Shown: positions 42,404 through 51,824, counted from the first letter of the stretch. The stretch is DNA of 64,000 nt from Palsa-965 sp044448685 (GCA_044448685.1 JBIOHC010000002.1:80981-144980); one strand, 5' to 3'. Notes: generated by a model from the sequence alone, not told the origin. Numbers and translations: made by a program.

Positions 42404-43666
42404 TCAGGCTAATTCTTCAATAGTAAACCCCATAGATTTCAAGTCATTCCAAAATCCGGGATAGGATTTTCTTACTACTTCCGGCTGCTCAATTTCTATT
42501 TGTTCATTGACCAGTGCAAGCGGTGCAAACGACATTGCCATACGGTGATCCTCATAGGTCCTTACAACACCACCGAGTGATTTATAAGCTCCGGCCGGTT
42601 TGATTTCCAAAACAGCATCACCGGAAATTTTCACTTCACAATCCATTTTATGGAGTTCATTGTGCAATGCTTGCAAACGGTTGGTTTCTTTATGAGTCAG
42701 TGTGCTGAGTCCGTTGAACAAGGAAGGAATTCCAAGTGCTGCCACCACCACGGCGAGTGTCTGGGCGATATCCGGGCAATCTGAAAAATCATATGCAAAA
42801 TTCTCTGCATTCACTTTATACTTGGTAAGCCTTACACCTTCACTGATAAATTCGGTATGCACACCAAAAAATTCAAACAAGCGGGCCACCACAGAATCGC
42901 CTTGCAGACTTTGTTCCCTTAACCCAAGAATGGTAAGATCCGCTTCTTTAGAAAGTGCCGCCATTGCATACCAGTATGATGCTGCACTCCAGTCGCCTTC
43001 CACTTCATATTCCGTGCTTTCTGATTCTTTCATTGAATATTTCTGAGCACTGACAGAAATACTATTCTGCTGATACTGTCCGTATACCCCAAAATGTTCC
43101 ATCATTTTCAGGGTCATATTCAGATAAGGATGTGAAACAGGTTTATTTCCTTCAAAACGTATCGTTAATCCATGCTGTACCATCGGTGCAATAAGAAGCA
43201 GAGCCGTTACAAACTGACTGCTCACAGAAGGATCCACAACAGCTTCATTACCCATCAGAGCAGAGCCCTGTATACGGAGAGGAGGATATCCCTGTTCACC
43301 TGTATACTCAATTTTAGCTCCCAACTGACGGAGTGCATCCACCAATGGCCCTATTGGTCTTTTCTTCATACGCTCAGAACCGGTGAGGATACGGACTCCG
43401 GGAATGCATGAAAAATAAGCAGTCAGGAATCGTATGGTGGTACCAGCAGGGCCTACATCATAACTATCCTGAGGAGCTACGATATCCTGTTCTATAATAC
43501 GTTGAAGAGTCTGGGTATCCTCAGCCAGTGCAAGATTTCCAACCTGAAAATCTTCTTCACAAATTGCCTGAATAATAAGGGCCCGGTTACTTTCGCTTTT
43601 TGAAGCGGTTAAACGGATGGTACCTTGAAGATTTTTTGTCGGATGCGAAATCCTATACCGGGGCAT
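42404..43666 (-). CDS. aroA: 3-phosphoshikimate 1-carboxyvinyltransferase (EPSP synthase)
   Basis: Sixth step of the shikimate pathway (shikimate-3-P plus PEP to EPSP). 420 residues. Seen: TASKSESNRALIIQAI, GPAGTTIRFLTAYFS, substrate residues in DPSVSSQFVTALLLIAP, EGDWSAASYWYAMAA, DCPDIAQTLAVVVAAL, KETNRLQALHNEL and YEDHRMAMSFAPLAL. The sequence of the Pro/Gly loop resembles the divergent Bacteroidota AroA. aroB lies 2 kb away on the same strand. A TACCTTAG box upstream is one base off consensus. Confidence 0.93.
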   Translation of the reverse strand: MPRYRISHPTKNLQGTIRLTASKSESNRALIIQAICEEDFQVGNLALAEDTQTLQRIIEQDIVAPQDSYDVGPAGTTIRFLTAYFSCIPGVRILTGSERMKKRPIGPLVDALRQLGAKIEYTGEQGYPPLRIQGSALMGNEAVVDPSVSSQFVTALLLIAPMVQHGLTIRFEGNKPVSHPYLNMTLKMMEHFGVYGQYQQNSISVSAQKYSMKESESTEYEVEGDWSAASYWYAMAALSKEADLTILGLREQSLQGDSVVARLFEFFGVHTEFISEGVRLTKYKVNAENFAYDFSDCPDIAQTLAVVVAALGIPSLFNGLSTLTHKETNRLQALHNELHKMDCEVKISGDAVLEIKPAGAYKSLGGVVRTYEDHRMAMSFAPLALVNEQIEIEQPEVVRKSYPGFWNDLKSMGFTIEELA

Positions 43667-43816
43667 ACAGCATTGTTCTTTCGGCTAAGGTAACAAATCC
43701 CTCCTAATTCACTAAATGATTTGCTCTGTGCTGGATTTTTGGTACTTTTATGAAGGTAAATTCACTACCCGAAAAGCAGAAATAAAGTATTCGTTCAACA
43801 TCAGTCAGTAGCACCC

Positions 43817-45541
43817 ATGCAAACAACCAGAAAGAGGGAGTGGATCGAGAAGCTTGATACATTACTCAAATCGGAAGATATTACGGCAGCAGCAACCGAA
43901 GTCAGGCTTATCCGTCAGGAATTCGAAACCCTGCTGACCCGTGAAAAAGAAACAGCCCGTCAGGAATTCCTGAGTGACGGAGGATTCTCCAAAGAGTTTG
44001 AATTTCACAAGGATGCCGAAGACAAGGAATTGGAAGAAAAGCTTGCTTCCTTTCAGGAGCTTAAGAAAGCACATGAAAAAAAGATAGTAGCCGAACAACT
44101 CCGCCATCTGGAACTTAAACGTGGCATCATTGAAAAAGTAAAAGCCCTGGGCGATATTCAGACACAACCCGGACGGGCGCTTAAGACCCTCAAAGACCTT
44201 CAGGCCCAATGGAAAGATGCAGGGCCCGTTTCCTCCCATGTTTATAAAGACTTGCAAAACGAATACAGCAAAGCCGTTGAATCTTTTTATTACAGCCTTG
44301 ACATATATAAGGTTCTGCAGGATCATGATTTCAAGAAAAATCTGGAACTCAAATCAGCACTTATTGAAAAGCTTGATCAGCTGAGCAAACAAAACAGCAT
44401 CAAAGAAGTTGAACGGATTATTAAGATATACAGAAATGAATGGGATGAAGTAGGCCCTGTTCCGCATGATAAGTGGGAAGGACTCAAAACATTATGGAGA
44501 GCCGGACTTGACCTTGTATATGCCCGGATAAAAGCGCATTATAAAAGTGTTGAAGAACAAAAGGAAAAAAATCTTGCTCATAAAAACGAACTGGTAGAAA
44601 AAACCAGGCTGTTGCTGGAACAGCTTCCGGCTGATGAAGAAGGTTGGAAAGCGAGTACGGATACCATTCTTTCTTTTCAGAAAGAATGGAAGTCAACAGG
44701 GTTTACACGCAAAGGAAAGAATGAGGCGGCATGGAATAGTTTCAGGGAATTATGCGATCGTTTTTTTGATGCAAAAAACCAGTATTATGCTGTACTGAAA
44801 GAAGGCCGGTCAGACCTGAAAAAACAGAAACTTGATCTGCTTACCAAAGCGGAAGAATTAAGCACCAGTACACTCTGGAAAGAAACTTCTGAAAAAATGA
44901 TACGCCTCCAGGCCGACTGGAAAAAAATCCCAGGCATAGGCATTCATGAAGAATCAAGAATGTTTCATCGGTTCCGTAAAGCCTGTAATCAGTTTTTCGA
45001 TGCCAAAAAGAAGCATTTCGAAGCTCAGGATGCTGCTGCTGTCAATGAAGTAAAGAAAAAAGAAGAAAGCCTTGCCCTTTTCCTGGCTTTTGAACCGAGC
45101 GGAGATGAAGCAAAGGATAAAGAAACCCTGCGCCAGTTCAGCACGGAATGGAAAAGCGGAGGTCAGCTTCCTCCCAAAGACAGGAAGAGGCTGAATGACC
45201 TGTTCTACCAGTACATGGATTCACTCTACCAAAAGCTCAATGTGAATGAATCGGAACTGGCCCTCATTCAGTTTACGAATAAGCTCGAACGACTTGAAAA
45301 AGAGGATCCGGAAGGACATTTGCTGCAAAAGGAATATGATCATATCAAGAAACATGCGGAACAAATACACCTCGACATACTCAAATACGAAAACAACCTT
45401 GGATTTTTCAAAAGCAGCAAAAGTGACAATCCTTTACTGAAGGATATTCATGAAAAGATTGCACTGGAAAAGGAAAAACTCCAGCTTTGGAAGACAAAGC
45501 AAAAAATGGCCAGGGAAGCACTAAACCGGGTTCTGGCCTGA
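43817..45541 (+). CDS. DUF349-repeat coiled-coil protein
   Basis: 574 residues, highly charged and helical, rich in Lys and Glu. Five DUF349 units can be counted by their W-x-x-x-G signatures (for example LQAQWKDAGPVSSHVYKDL, YRNEWDEVGPVPHDKW, FQKEWKSTGFTRKGKNEAAW, LQADWKKIPGIGIHEES, FSTEWKSGGQLPPKDRK), each followed by a FYxxLDxY-like segment. No signal peptide; cytosolic. The function of DUF349 proteins is not known. The stop is directly adjacent to the convergent aroB stop. Confidence 0.88.
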   Translation: MQTTRKREWIEKLDTLLKSEDITAAATEVRLIRQEFETLLTREKETARQEFLSDGGFSKEFEFHKDAEDKELEEKLASFQELKKAHEKKIVAEQLRHLELKRGIIEKVKALGDIQTQPGRALKTLKDLQAQWKDAGPVSSHVYKDLQNEYSKAVESFYYSLDIYKVLQDHDFKKNLELKSALIEKLDQLSKQNSIKEVERIIKIYRNEWDEVGPVPHDKWEGLKTLWRAGLDLVYARIKAHYKSVEEQKEKNLAHKNELVEKTRLLLEQLPADEEGWKASTDTILSFQKEWKSTGFTRKGKNEAAWNSFRELCDRFFDAKNQYYAVLKEGRSDLKKQKLDLLTKAEELSTSTLWKETSEKMIRLQADWKKIPGIGIHEESRMFHRFRKACNQFFDAKKKHFEAQDAAAVNEVKKKEESLALFLAFEPSGDEAKDKETLRQFSTEWKSGGQLPPKDRKRLNDLFYQYMDSLYQKLNVNESELALIQFTNKLERLEKEDPEGHLLQKEYDHIKKHAEQIHLDILKYENNLGFFKSSKSDNPLLKDIHEKIALEKEKLQLWKTKQKMAREALNRVLA

Positions 45542-46633
45542 TTAGCCAGCCTGGTTTATGCTGCGGTAATAATTCAGGGATTCTCTCACCATTCCCGCTT
45601 CCGCATTTTTATTGATGCTGCATTCACCAATATGATTGAGCAGTGTAAAATTAAGCTTCCCATTCTCATTCTTTTTATCGTGACGCATCAGCTCCAGCAA
45701 GCGATGGTCGGCCAAAGGTTCCAGGATAACAGGACTGTAATTGGACTTTATGAATCTTGTTATAGATTCCAGATCAGGCATACTTAATCCGTTCTGGCGG
45801 GCTGAAATATATGCCTCCGTTATCATTCCTACTGCCACTGCCTCCCCGTGTAAAAGTTTTTTCTCTCCAATCTCCAGAAAGTAGCTCTCTATGGCATGCC
45901 CTATTGTATGCCCGAAATTAAGAGCCTTCCTGATCCCCTTTTCGAGCGGATCCCCTTTCACGATTTCATTCTTCAGGTATACCGATTTGTAAATGAGTTT
46001 TTCCCAAACACTTGCATCCGCCATATTAACAGTCAGCAGTTCGTCCCAATAGCTGCGGTCTGCAATGAGGGCATGCTTGATCATTTCGGCAAAGCCGCTT
46101 ACCATTTCCCTCCTGCTCAGCGTCTTCAGAAAATCAGGCCATATAAACACGCCCTGAGGAACACTGAAAACACCTATTTCATTCTTCAGGTGATCCAGGT
46201 CAATACCTGTCTTGCCACCTACTGAGGCATCCACCTGCGACAAAAGTGTCGTCGGCACCTGTATAAACGGAATACCTCTTTTATAAGTGGACGCTACAAA
46301 ACCACCCATATCCCCTATTACTCCGCCTCCGAGATTAATAAGCAGACTGTGCCTGTCTCCTCCCAATTCTCCTATCGCCCTCCATAAACGGATACAGACT
46401 TCAATATTTTTACTGGCTTCCCCGCTTTCTATTTCCAGCACATGAGCTTTTTCAAGCAGAGGAATTTGAGTCATCAGTGTCGGTAAACAATTCAGGGCGG
46501 TATGCTCATCAACCAATACAACTATTTTTGACAGACTGAATTGATTCCGGATCAGTTTATCCAAATCACTCAGTGCACCGGATCCTATATATATTGAATA
46601 TCCGGAAGATTGAACAGGGAGATTAAGGGCCAT
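45542..46633 (-). CDS. aroB: 3-dehydroquinate synthase
   Basis: Second step of the shikimate pathway; NAD and metal enzyme. 363 residues. Seen: LVDEHTALNCLP, ESGEASKNIEVCIRLW, NLGGGVIGDMGGFVASTYKR, FIQVPTTLLSQVDASVGGKT, the metal ligand region GFAEMIKHALIAD (Glu), GIRKALNFGHTIGHAIES (His) and LLHGEAVAVGM (His). A TATATTTG box lies 5-12 bases before the ATG. Its end touches the convergent DUF349 gene without a gap. Confidence 0.95.
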   Translation of the reverse strand: MALNLPVQSSGYSIYIGSGALSDLDKLIRNQFSLSKIVVLVDEHTALNCLPTLMTQIPLLEKAHVLEIESGEASKNIEVCIRLWRAIGELGGDRHSLLINLGGGVIGDMGGFVASTYKRGIPFIQVPTTLLSQVDASVGGKTGIDLDHLKNEIGVFSVPQGVFIWPDFLKTLSRREMVSGFAEMIKHALIADRSYWDELLTVNMADASVWEKLIYKSVYLKNEIVKGDPLEKGIRKALNFGHTIGHAIESYFLEIGEKKLLHGEAVAVGMITEAYISARQNGLSMPDLESITRFIKSNYSPVILEPLADHRLLELMRHDKKNENGKLNFTLLNHIGECSINKNAEAGMVRESLNYYRSINQAG

Positions 46634-46637
46634 GGAT

Positions 46638-46645
46638 CAAATATA
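46638..46645 (-). promoter_or_regulatory. aroB -7 box very close to start
   Basis: TATATTTG on the minus strand lies 5 bases before the aroB ATG (46633), which predicts a leaderless transcript. Confidence 0.45.
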
Positions 46646-46687
46646 CAAAATGCTCTTTGTGCCTGAAGAGGATTATTCATTTCTGAA

Positions 46688-46716
46688 TTGCTAAATCAAC
46701 TGATTGCCTATCTTTG
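46688..46716 (+). promoter_or_regulatory. Proline dehydrogenase promoter
   Basis: TTG (46688-46690), an 18-base spacer and TATCTTTG (46709-46716) fit the Bacteroidota promoter, giving a leader of about 12-18 bases before the ATG at 46734. Confidence 0.6.
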
Positions 46717-46733
46717 CCATCCATAAAAGCTAC

Positions 46734-47900
46734 ATGATTTCGTTCGACAACACAGAAATTGCTTTTTCCGGAAAAACAGGCAGGGATCTTAACCGATCCT
46801 ATTGGCTCTTTAAACTGGTCAGTAATCCTGCCTTTGTTAATTTCGGGAAAATCCTGACAAGTTTTTCCCTTGCCCTGCACCTCCCCATCCGTCCCGCTAT
46901 AAAAGCCACTATTTTCAGACAATTTGTAGGAGGAGAAGATATTCTTGAATGTTCATCCACCATTGAAGAACTGGGAAAATATAATATAGGAGCCATACTG
47001 GATTATTCAGTCGAGGGTGCTGAAACAGAAGCCGCCTTTGATCATTGTACCCGGGAAACCCTCGCAACAATTAACAAGGCTGCCGGGAATAAGCATATTC
47101 CCTTTTGTGTGTTTAAGGTGACAGGGCTGGGCCGCTTTGCCCTGCTTGAAAAAATAAGTGCCCATTCTCCCCTGACAAAAGAGGAGGAAGAAGAATTTTT
47201 CCGGGTTAAATCGAGGGTGAGTGAGATCTGTGAAAAAGCCGCTGCTCATTCAGTGCCTGTTTTCATTGATGCCGAAGAAAGCTGGATACAGCAGGCCATT
47301 GACGATCTTGCCAATACGATGATGGCCCATCTGAACAAGGAAAGACCATTGATATATAATACCTTTCAGCTCTACCGAAAAGACCGGTTAAGCTATCTGA
47401 AAGAGTCATTCCGCCTCGCCGCCGACGGAGGCTACCACCTGGGAGCCAAGCTGGTCAGAGGAGCCTATATGGAAAAAGAAAGAAAACGGGCTGCTGAGAT
47501 GGGCTATCCGGATCCGATACAGACAGGGAAGGATGCCACCGATACAGATTATAATGCCGCACTTGATTTTTGTGTCGAACATATTGACCGCATAGGCCTT
47601 TGTGCCGGAACACATAATGAGTCCAGCTCCATGCACCTTGTACAGATAATGGATACGGCTAAACTCCCGGCATCAGATCCGAGAATATATTATTCCCAGC
47701 TGTTCGGCATGAGTGATCATATCAGTTTCAACCTTGCCAGGGCAGGATATAATGTTGTGAAGTATGTTCCTTACGGGCCGGTGAAGGAAGTACTTCCTTA
47801 TTTGATTCGCAGAGCACAGGAGAACACTTCTGTAAAAGGCCAGACAGGCAGGGAGCTTTCGTTGATAATGAAGGAGAAGGAAAGAAGAAAAAGGAAGTAA
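46734..47900 (+). CDS. Proline dehydrogenase (PutA N-terminal type)
   Basis: FAD enzyme that oxidises proline to pyrroline-5-carboxylate. 388 residues starting at the ATG of MISFDNTEIAFSGKTGRDLN; an upstream ATG at 46704 lies within the promoter. Seen: AILDYSVEGAET, the TIM-barrel strand VFIDAEESWIQQAIDDL, KLVRGAYMEKERKRAAEMG, LCAGTHNESSSMHLVQ and YVPYGPVKEVLPYLIRRAQE with the substrate-binding Arg pair. Monofunctional, without the aldehyde dehydrogenase domain, as in other Bacteroidota. Ends in a Lys/Arg-rich tail. Confidence 0.92.
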   Translation: MISFDNTEIAFSGKTGRDLNRSYWLFKLVSNPAFVNFGKILTSFSLALHLPIRPAIKATIFRQFVGGEDILECSSTIEELGKYNIGAILDYSVEGAETEAAFDHCTRETLATINKAAGNKHIPFCVFKVTGLGRFALLEKISAHSPLTKEEEEEFFRVKSRVSEICEKAAAHSVPVFIDAEESWIQQAIDDLANTMMAHLNKERPLIYNTFQLYRKDRLSYLKESFRLAADGGYHLGAKLVRGAYMEKERKRAAEMGYPDPIQTGKDATDTDYNAALDFCVEHIDRIGLCAGTHNESSSMHLVQIMDTAKLPASDPRIYYSQLFGMSDHISFNLARAGYNVVKYVPYGPVKEVLPYLIRRAQENTSVKGQTGRELSLIMKEKERRKRK

Positions 47901-47983
47901 TAATAAATTTTTCATTTTAAACACTAAACTCTAAATATTCAAGTAAGCATCCTTGAATATTTAGAGTTTAATGTTTATTATTT
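47899..47983. terminator. Long AT-rich hairpin between convergent genes
   Basis: TAAACTCTAAATATTCAAG (47925-47943) pairs perfectly with CTTGAATATTTAGAGTTTA (47952-47970) across an 8-base loop. Outside it, AAACA/TGTTT and TAATAATAAA/TTTATTATT extend the pairing with mismatches. It is probably a bidirectional terminator for proline dehydrogenase and the DUF4258 gene, although long T-runs are missing. Confidence 0.65.
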
Positions 47984-48020
47984 GGAGTTCCCGGGCTGTA
48001 TGATCAGGAGGTAAACAAGA

Positions 48021-48452
48021 TCAGTGTTTATTCTCGTCTCCCGGGCAGGAACAGGTATCCGTTTTTAATCCCAGATCTATCGCTGTTACAATACGTGTTT
48101 CCTTTTCACAGGCGGCACAGATGATGCGTAAATGATGGCCCCCTGATGTAGTACCTTCCATGGCGTATTTAGGGCATGGGGTGGAATGTACCTCACTCTT
48201 GCTGAAATTCACCTCTCCTTTTTTAATCAGGGCATGAATATCGGCTTCTGAAATACCCCTGCAATGCATACGGCAAACAGCGTGGTGGGTGAGCACCATA
48301 GGGTTCGTATCGAGTTGCATGACAATGCGCTTGGTAGGTAACCAGGAGGTAAGTGCATCATCCGGTCTGTTCTTCAGTAAGCCGAACCAAACAATCAATG
48401 CTCCGATAAGGAAGCCGGAAAGATACAGTGTAATTCTTCTTCTGAAATTCAA
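48021..48452 (-). CDS. Membrane-anchored DUF4258 protein
   Basis: 143 residues with start codon TTG at 48452; an in-frame stop lies just upstream. N-terminal membrane helix (about 8-26). The DUF4258 pattern follows: LTHHAVCRMHCRGISEADIHA, ALIKKGEVNFSKSE and CPKYAMEG, with HHLRIICA. Two more Cys motifs (CAACEK and CSCPGDENKH) at the C-terminus suggest a metal site. The gene lies 11 bases after ald, so it is likely the last gene of the porX-tsaE-ald operon. Function unknown. Confidence 0.8.
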   Translation of the reverse strand: MNFRRRITLYLSGFLIGALIVWFGLLKNRPDDALTSWLPTKRIVMQLDTNPMVLTHHAVCRMHCRGISEADIHALIKKGEVNFSKSEVHSTPCPKYAMEGTTSGGHHLRIICAACEKETRIVTAIDLGLKTDTCSCPGDENKH

Positions 48453-48463
48453 GGATATGCTGG

Positions 48464-49681
48464 TTAGATAGCTGCCATAAGCAGGTCAATGTCTGTATAG
48501 GAAAGTTTGAAGGTCTCGGCCAGATATTTGTTGGTCAGGGTTCCGTAATAAAGATAGACCCCGTATCTGACACCCACATTGTTCTTCAGCATCTTATCAA
48601 CTCCTCCCTCCTCACCAATATTGAGCAGGATAGGTGCAAAGATTGTACTGAAGGCATAACTGGCAGTACGTGCCACACGGGATGCTATATTGGGCACACA
48701 ATAGTGAATCACACCATGTTTGCGGAATACGGGTTTGGTATGATTGGTAACATCCGAAGTTTCAAAACACCCGCCCTGGTCTATGCTTACATCCACAATG
48801 ACCGATCCCACTTTCATTTCACTCACCATTTCTTCCGAAACAACACAGGGTGTTCTGCCCTGTGGCACGCGAATAGCTCCAATTACCACATCGGCTGTTT
48901 TCAGATGCTTGGCCAGCACACGGGGTTGGATGATGGAGGTAAAAACACGGGTGCCTATTGCACTTTGCATGCGCCTGAGCCTGTAAACAGAATTGTCAAA
49001 AACCTTCACAGAGGCTCCCAATCCAAGTGCGGCTCTGGTTGCGAATTCACCAACGGTGCCTGCACCCAGAATTACAACTTCAGTAGGTGATATTCCTGAA
49101 ATACCTCCCAGAATGCTACCCTGACCATTATTAGCATTACTCAAATACTCTGCTGCAATAAGTATAGATGTTCCGCCTGCAATTTCACCCATTGAGCGTA
49201 TCACGGGGAAAATGCCGTCTTCGTCTTTTATCCAGTCAAAAGCTATAGCCGTAATTCTTTTGGCCATCAGTTCCCTGACAAAATTTTCGGGTTGTACAGT
49301 CAGCTGGAGAGAGGAAAGCAAGGTTGAACGGTTTTGCATCATCCCTATTTCTTCCAGAGAGGGTGGTGCAACTTTTAAAATCAGATCCGCTTTATACACT
49401 TCCTGAGGGCTGCTGGCAATCTGAGCCCCCGCTTCACTGTAATCATGATCCTGGAAATTCGCTGATTTGCCGGCATTGGTTTCAACAAGCACCTGGTGCC
49501 CGTCATTAACCAGCAAGGCTACCGCATCAGGAACGAGAGCAACCCTGTTCTCCTGGAATGAAATCTCCCTTGGAATTCCTATAAAGAGTTTTCCTTTTTT
49601 TCGTCCTACTTCCAGCATTTCTTCCTGGGGAAGTAGGGCACCTTTGGCTAATGTCGCCAGCAATCCTTTCGATGCGCTCAT
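48464..49681 (-). CDS. ald: Alanine dehydrogenase
   Basis: NAD-dependent oxidative deamination of alanine to pyruvate. 405 residues. N-terminal domain with FIGIPREISFQENRVALVPD and KADLILKVAPPSLEEI; NAD domain with VVILGAGTVGEFATRAALGL and ADVVIGAIRVPQG; then VIVDVSIDQGGCFETSD. The chain is longer at the N-terminus than Bacillus Ald by about 30 residues, as usual in Bacteroidota. Relationship with the PntA-type transhydrogenase family leaves slight uncertainty. It lies 25 bases after tsaE; the four genes read in one direction from porX. Confidence 0.88.
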   Translation of the reverse strand: MSASKGLLATLAKGALLPQEEMLEVGRKKGKLFIGIPREISFQENRVALVPDAVALLVNDGHQVLVETNAGKSANFQDHDYSEAGAQIASSPQEVYKADLILKVAPPSLEEIGMMQNRSTLLSSLQLTVQPENFVRELMAKRITAIAFDWIKDEDGIFPVIRSMGEIAGGTSILIAAEYLSNANNGQGSILGGISGISPTEVVILGAGTVGEFATRAALGLGASVKVFDNSVYRLRRMQSAIGTRVFTSIIQPRVLAKHLKTADVVIGAIRVPQGRTPCVVSEEMVSEMKVGSVIVDVSIDQGGCFETSDVTNHTKPVFRKHGVIHYCVPNIASRVARTASYAFSTIFAPILLNIGEEGGVDKMLKNNVGVRYGVYLYYGTLTNKYLAETFKLSYTDIDLLMAAI

Positions 49682-49706
49682 AGAGTGAGCTGCAAATATC
49701 GGAAAT

Positions 49707-50129
49707 TTAAGGACTTGTGCTAAAAGAAATACTTCTTACCTCACTAGAAACTTTTATATCAATATACAAGCAGGTTTCCGGAAGCAAGCCCCCGGCCTTT
49801 TCCGGCCATTCTATAAAACAATAGGATCCTGATTCCAGGTATTCTTCCAATCCCATGTCAGAGGCTTCCTTTTCATTGGAAATGCGGTAAAAATCAAAAT
49901 GATAAAACTTTTTTCCACTCCCTGCCTTGTATTCATTGACAATGGAAAAACTTGGGCTTGATGTCTGGTCTTCAGCACCTAACTCCTTACAAAGAGCTTT
50001 GATAAAGGTGGTTTTCCCGGCGCCCATCGGCCCCCGTAAAGCAAATACCCTCCGGGTCGGAAACAGAAGAAGCAGCTTCTTTGCAAGCTCAGGCAGCTCG
50101 GCCGGACTATGGATTTGAAAGGCAGTCAC
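49707..50129 (-). CDS. tsaE: tRNA threonylcarbamoyladenosine biosynthesis ATPase TsaE
   Basis: Partner ATPase of the t6A tRNA modification complex. 140 residues with a GTG start at 50129 (in-frame stop just upstream). Seen: Walker A GPMGAGKTTFIKALCKELG, SPSFSIVNEYKAG, FYHFDFYRISNEKEA and CFIEWPEKA. Located 23 bases after porX, an arrangement common in Bacteroidota. Confidence 0.94.
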   Translation of the reverse strand: MTAFQIHSPAELPELAKKLLLLFPTRRVFALRGPMGAGKTTFIKALCKELGAEDQTSSPSFSIVNEYKAGSGKKFYHFDFYRISNEKEASDMGLEEYLESGSYCFIEWPEKAGGLLPETCLYIDIKVSSEVRSISFSTSP

Positions 50130-50152
50130 CAGCAGGGATTATTGCATTCATT

Positions 50153-51706
50153 CTATTTGGCACTCAGGACTATATAGGGTATTATCATCTCTTCCATAGA
50201 GATTCCACCATGCTGGAATGTATTCCTGTAATAACTCACATAATAGTTGTAGTTATTCGGGTAAGCGAAAAATTTATCTTCCTTGGCAAAAATAAAGCTC
50301 TGGCTGACATGCTGCTTTGGCAGATATGCCTCTTCCGGCTTGCGGACTTCAAACACATCGCGTTTGATATAATCCAGACTTTTACCCTGCTTATAACGCA
50401 GATTCGTATTTACATTTTTATCTCCCACTACTTTAGAAGGTTCCGTCACTTTAATTGTTCCGTGGTCCGTGGTAATAATCAATCTTCCCTTTTTATCTGC
50501 AATGCTTTTAATAATTTCATGCAGGGGAGAATGCTCAAACCAGGATAGTGTTATAGAGCGGTAAGCCGCTTCATCATCGGCAAGTTCCCTTATCACTTCC
50601 ATCTCGGTACGGGCATGTGAAAGCATATCCACAAAATTATAGACAATGACATTCAGCTTATTGCCCATGAGGTTATTGAAATTTTCGGACAATTTTTTTC
50701 CGGCAGCATGATTGGTAATCTTATTGTATGAAAATTTAATGTCCTTACCCAGCCTTTTCAGATTAGCAGCCAGAAACTCCTCTTCATGCATATTCTTGCC
50801 TCCCTCCTGTTCATCATTCAGCCATAGATTCGGAAACATTTTTTCTATTTCAGAAGGAAGCAAGCCGGCAAAAATCGCATTCCGGGCATACTGTGTTGCA
50901 GTAGGCAGGATGCTGTAAAACAGCTCCTCTTTCTCCGTCTTGAAATAATTGTGAAATACAGGTTGCAGCACCTTCCACTGGTCGTATCTCAAATTATCAA
51001 TCAATACGAGAAATACGGGTCCTTCCTGTTCAAGCAGGGGTATGACCTTGTTTTTTATCAGTGTATGCGAAAGAACCGGTGCATTTTTATCTTTTCCGTT
51101 GAGCCAGTTCACATAATTGGCATCAATAAATTTTCCAAACTGGGCATTGGCTTCATGCTTTTGCATCTGCAGGATCTCAAACATGCTCTGATCGGATGAC
51201 TTTTGCAGTTCCAGTTCCCAATAAACGAGCTTTTTATAAACTTCCTTCCATTCATCCTGGTTAAGTCTGTCGCTGAGTGTGAGCCCGATACTTCTGAATT
51301 CCTGCTGATATCCGGACGTGGTTTTTTCACTTACCAGGCGCTTATTATCCAGGATTTTTTTGAGAGAAAGCAATATCTGATTCGGATTAACCGGCTTAAT
51401 AAGATAATCAGATATTTTGGAGCCTATGGCATCTTCCATAATCTGCTCTTCTTCACTCTTGGTGATCATGACCACCGGAAGGTCAGTCTTGATACCTTTA
51501 ATACGAGCCAGGGTTTCCAGACCCGAGAGCCCGGGCATATTCTCATCCAGAAAAACAATGTCAAAATTATGTTTACGGATCAGGTCCAGAGCTCCGTCAC
51601 CGCTGTTTGCTGTCTGCACCTCATAGCCTTTTTCTTTCAAAAAAAGGACATGTGGTCTCAGCAGTTCTATTTCGTCATCAGCCCAGAGTATTTGAATTTT
51701 TTCCAT
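50153..51706 (-). CDS. porX: T9SS response regulator PorX (receiver plus PglZ domain)
   Basis: 517 residues. Receiver domain (about 1-125) with acidic pocket ADDE, phosphoacceptor in IVFLDENMPGLSGLE (Asp near 54), VVMITKSEEEQ and YLIKPVNPNQ. A helical linker leads to an alkaline-phosphatase-superfamily PglZ domain (about 210-517) with FLVLIDNLRYDQWKVL, VIVYNFVDMLSHARTEMEV and LIITTDHGTI. In P. gingivalis PorX with PorY and SigP regulates T9SS genes. The histidine kinase is not in the window. It heads the operon porX-tsaE-ald-DUF4258. The upstream TACCTTTA box is one base off consensus. Confidence 0.94.
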   Translation of the reverse strand: MEKIQILWADDEIELLRPHVLFLKEKGYEVQTANSGDGALDLIRKHNFDIVFLDENMPGLSGLETLARIKGIKTDLPVVMITKSEEEQIMEDAIGSKISDYLIKPVNPNQILLSLKKILDNKRLVSEKTTSGYQQEFRSIGLTLSDRLNQDEWKEVYKKLVYWELELQKSSDQSMFEILQMQKHEANAQFGKFIDANYVNWLNGKDKNAPVLSHTLIKNKVIPLLEQEGPVFLVLIDNLRYDQWKVLQPVFHNYFKTEKEELFYSILPTATQYARNAIFAGLLPSEIEKMFPNLWLNDEQEGGKNMHEEEFLAANLKRLGKDIKFSYNKITNHAAGKKLSENFNNLMGNKLNVIVYNFVDMLSHARTEMEVIRELADDEAAYRSITLSWFEHSPLHEIIKSIADKKGRLIITTDHGTIKVTEPSKVVGDKNVNTNLRYKQGKSLDYIKRDVFEVRKPEEAYLPKQHVSQSFIFAKEDKFFAYPNNYNYYVSYYRNTFQHGGISMEEMIIPYIVLSAK

Positions 51707-51824
51707 ACTATCGTTTTTCAGGTATTAAAGGTAAACTTATTCAATGAAGATCAGGAAGGCTTTTTTTACAGTTAAATCAAAATTACCCTGCATGTAATCA
51801 CAAAACGATGAGCCGGGGCAATTA

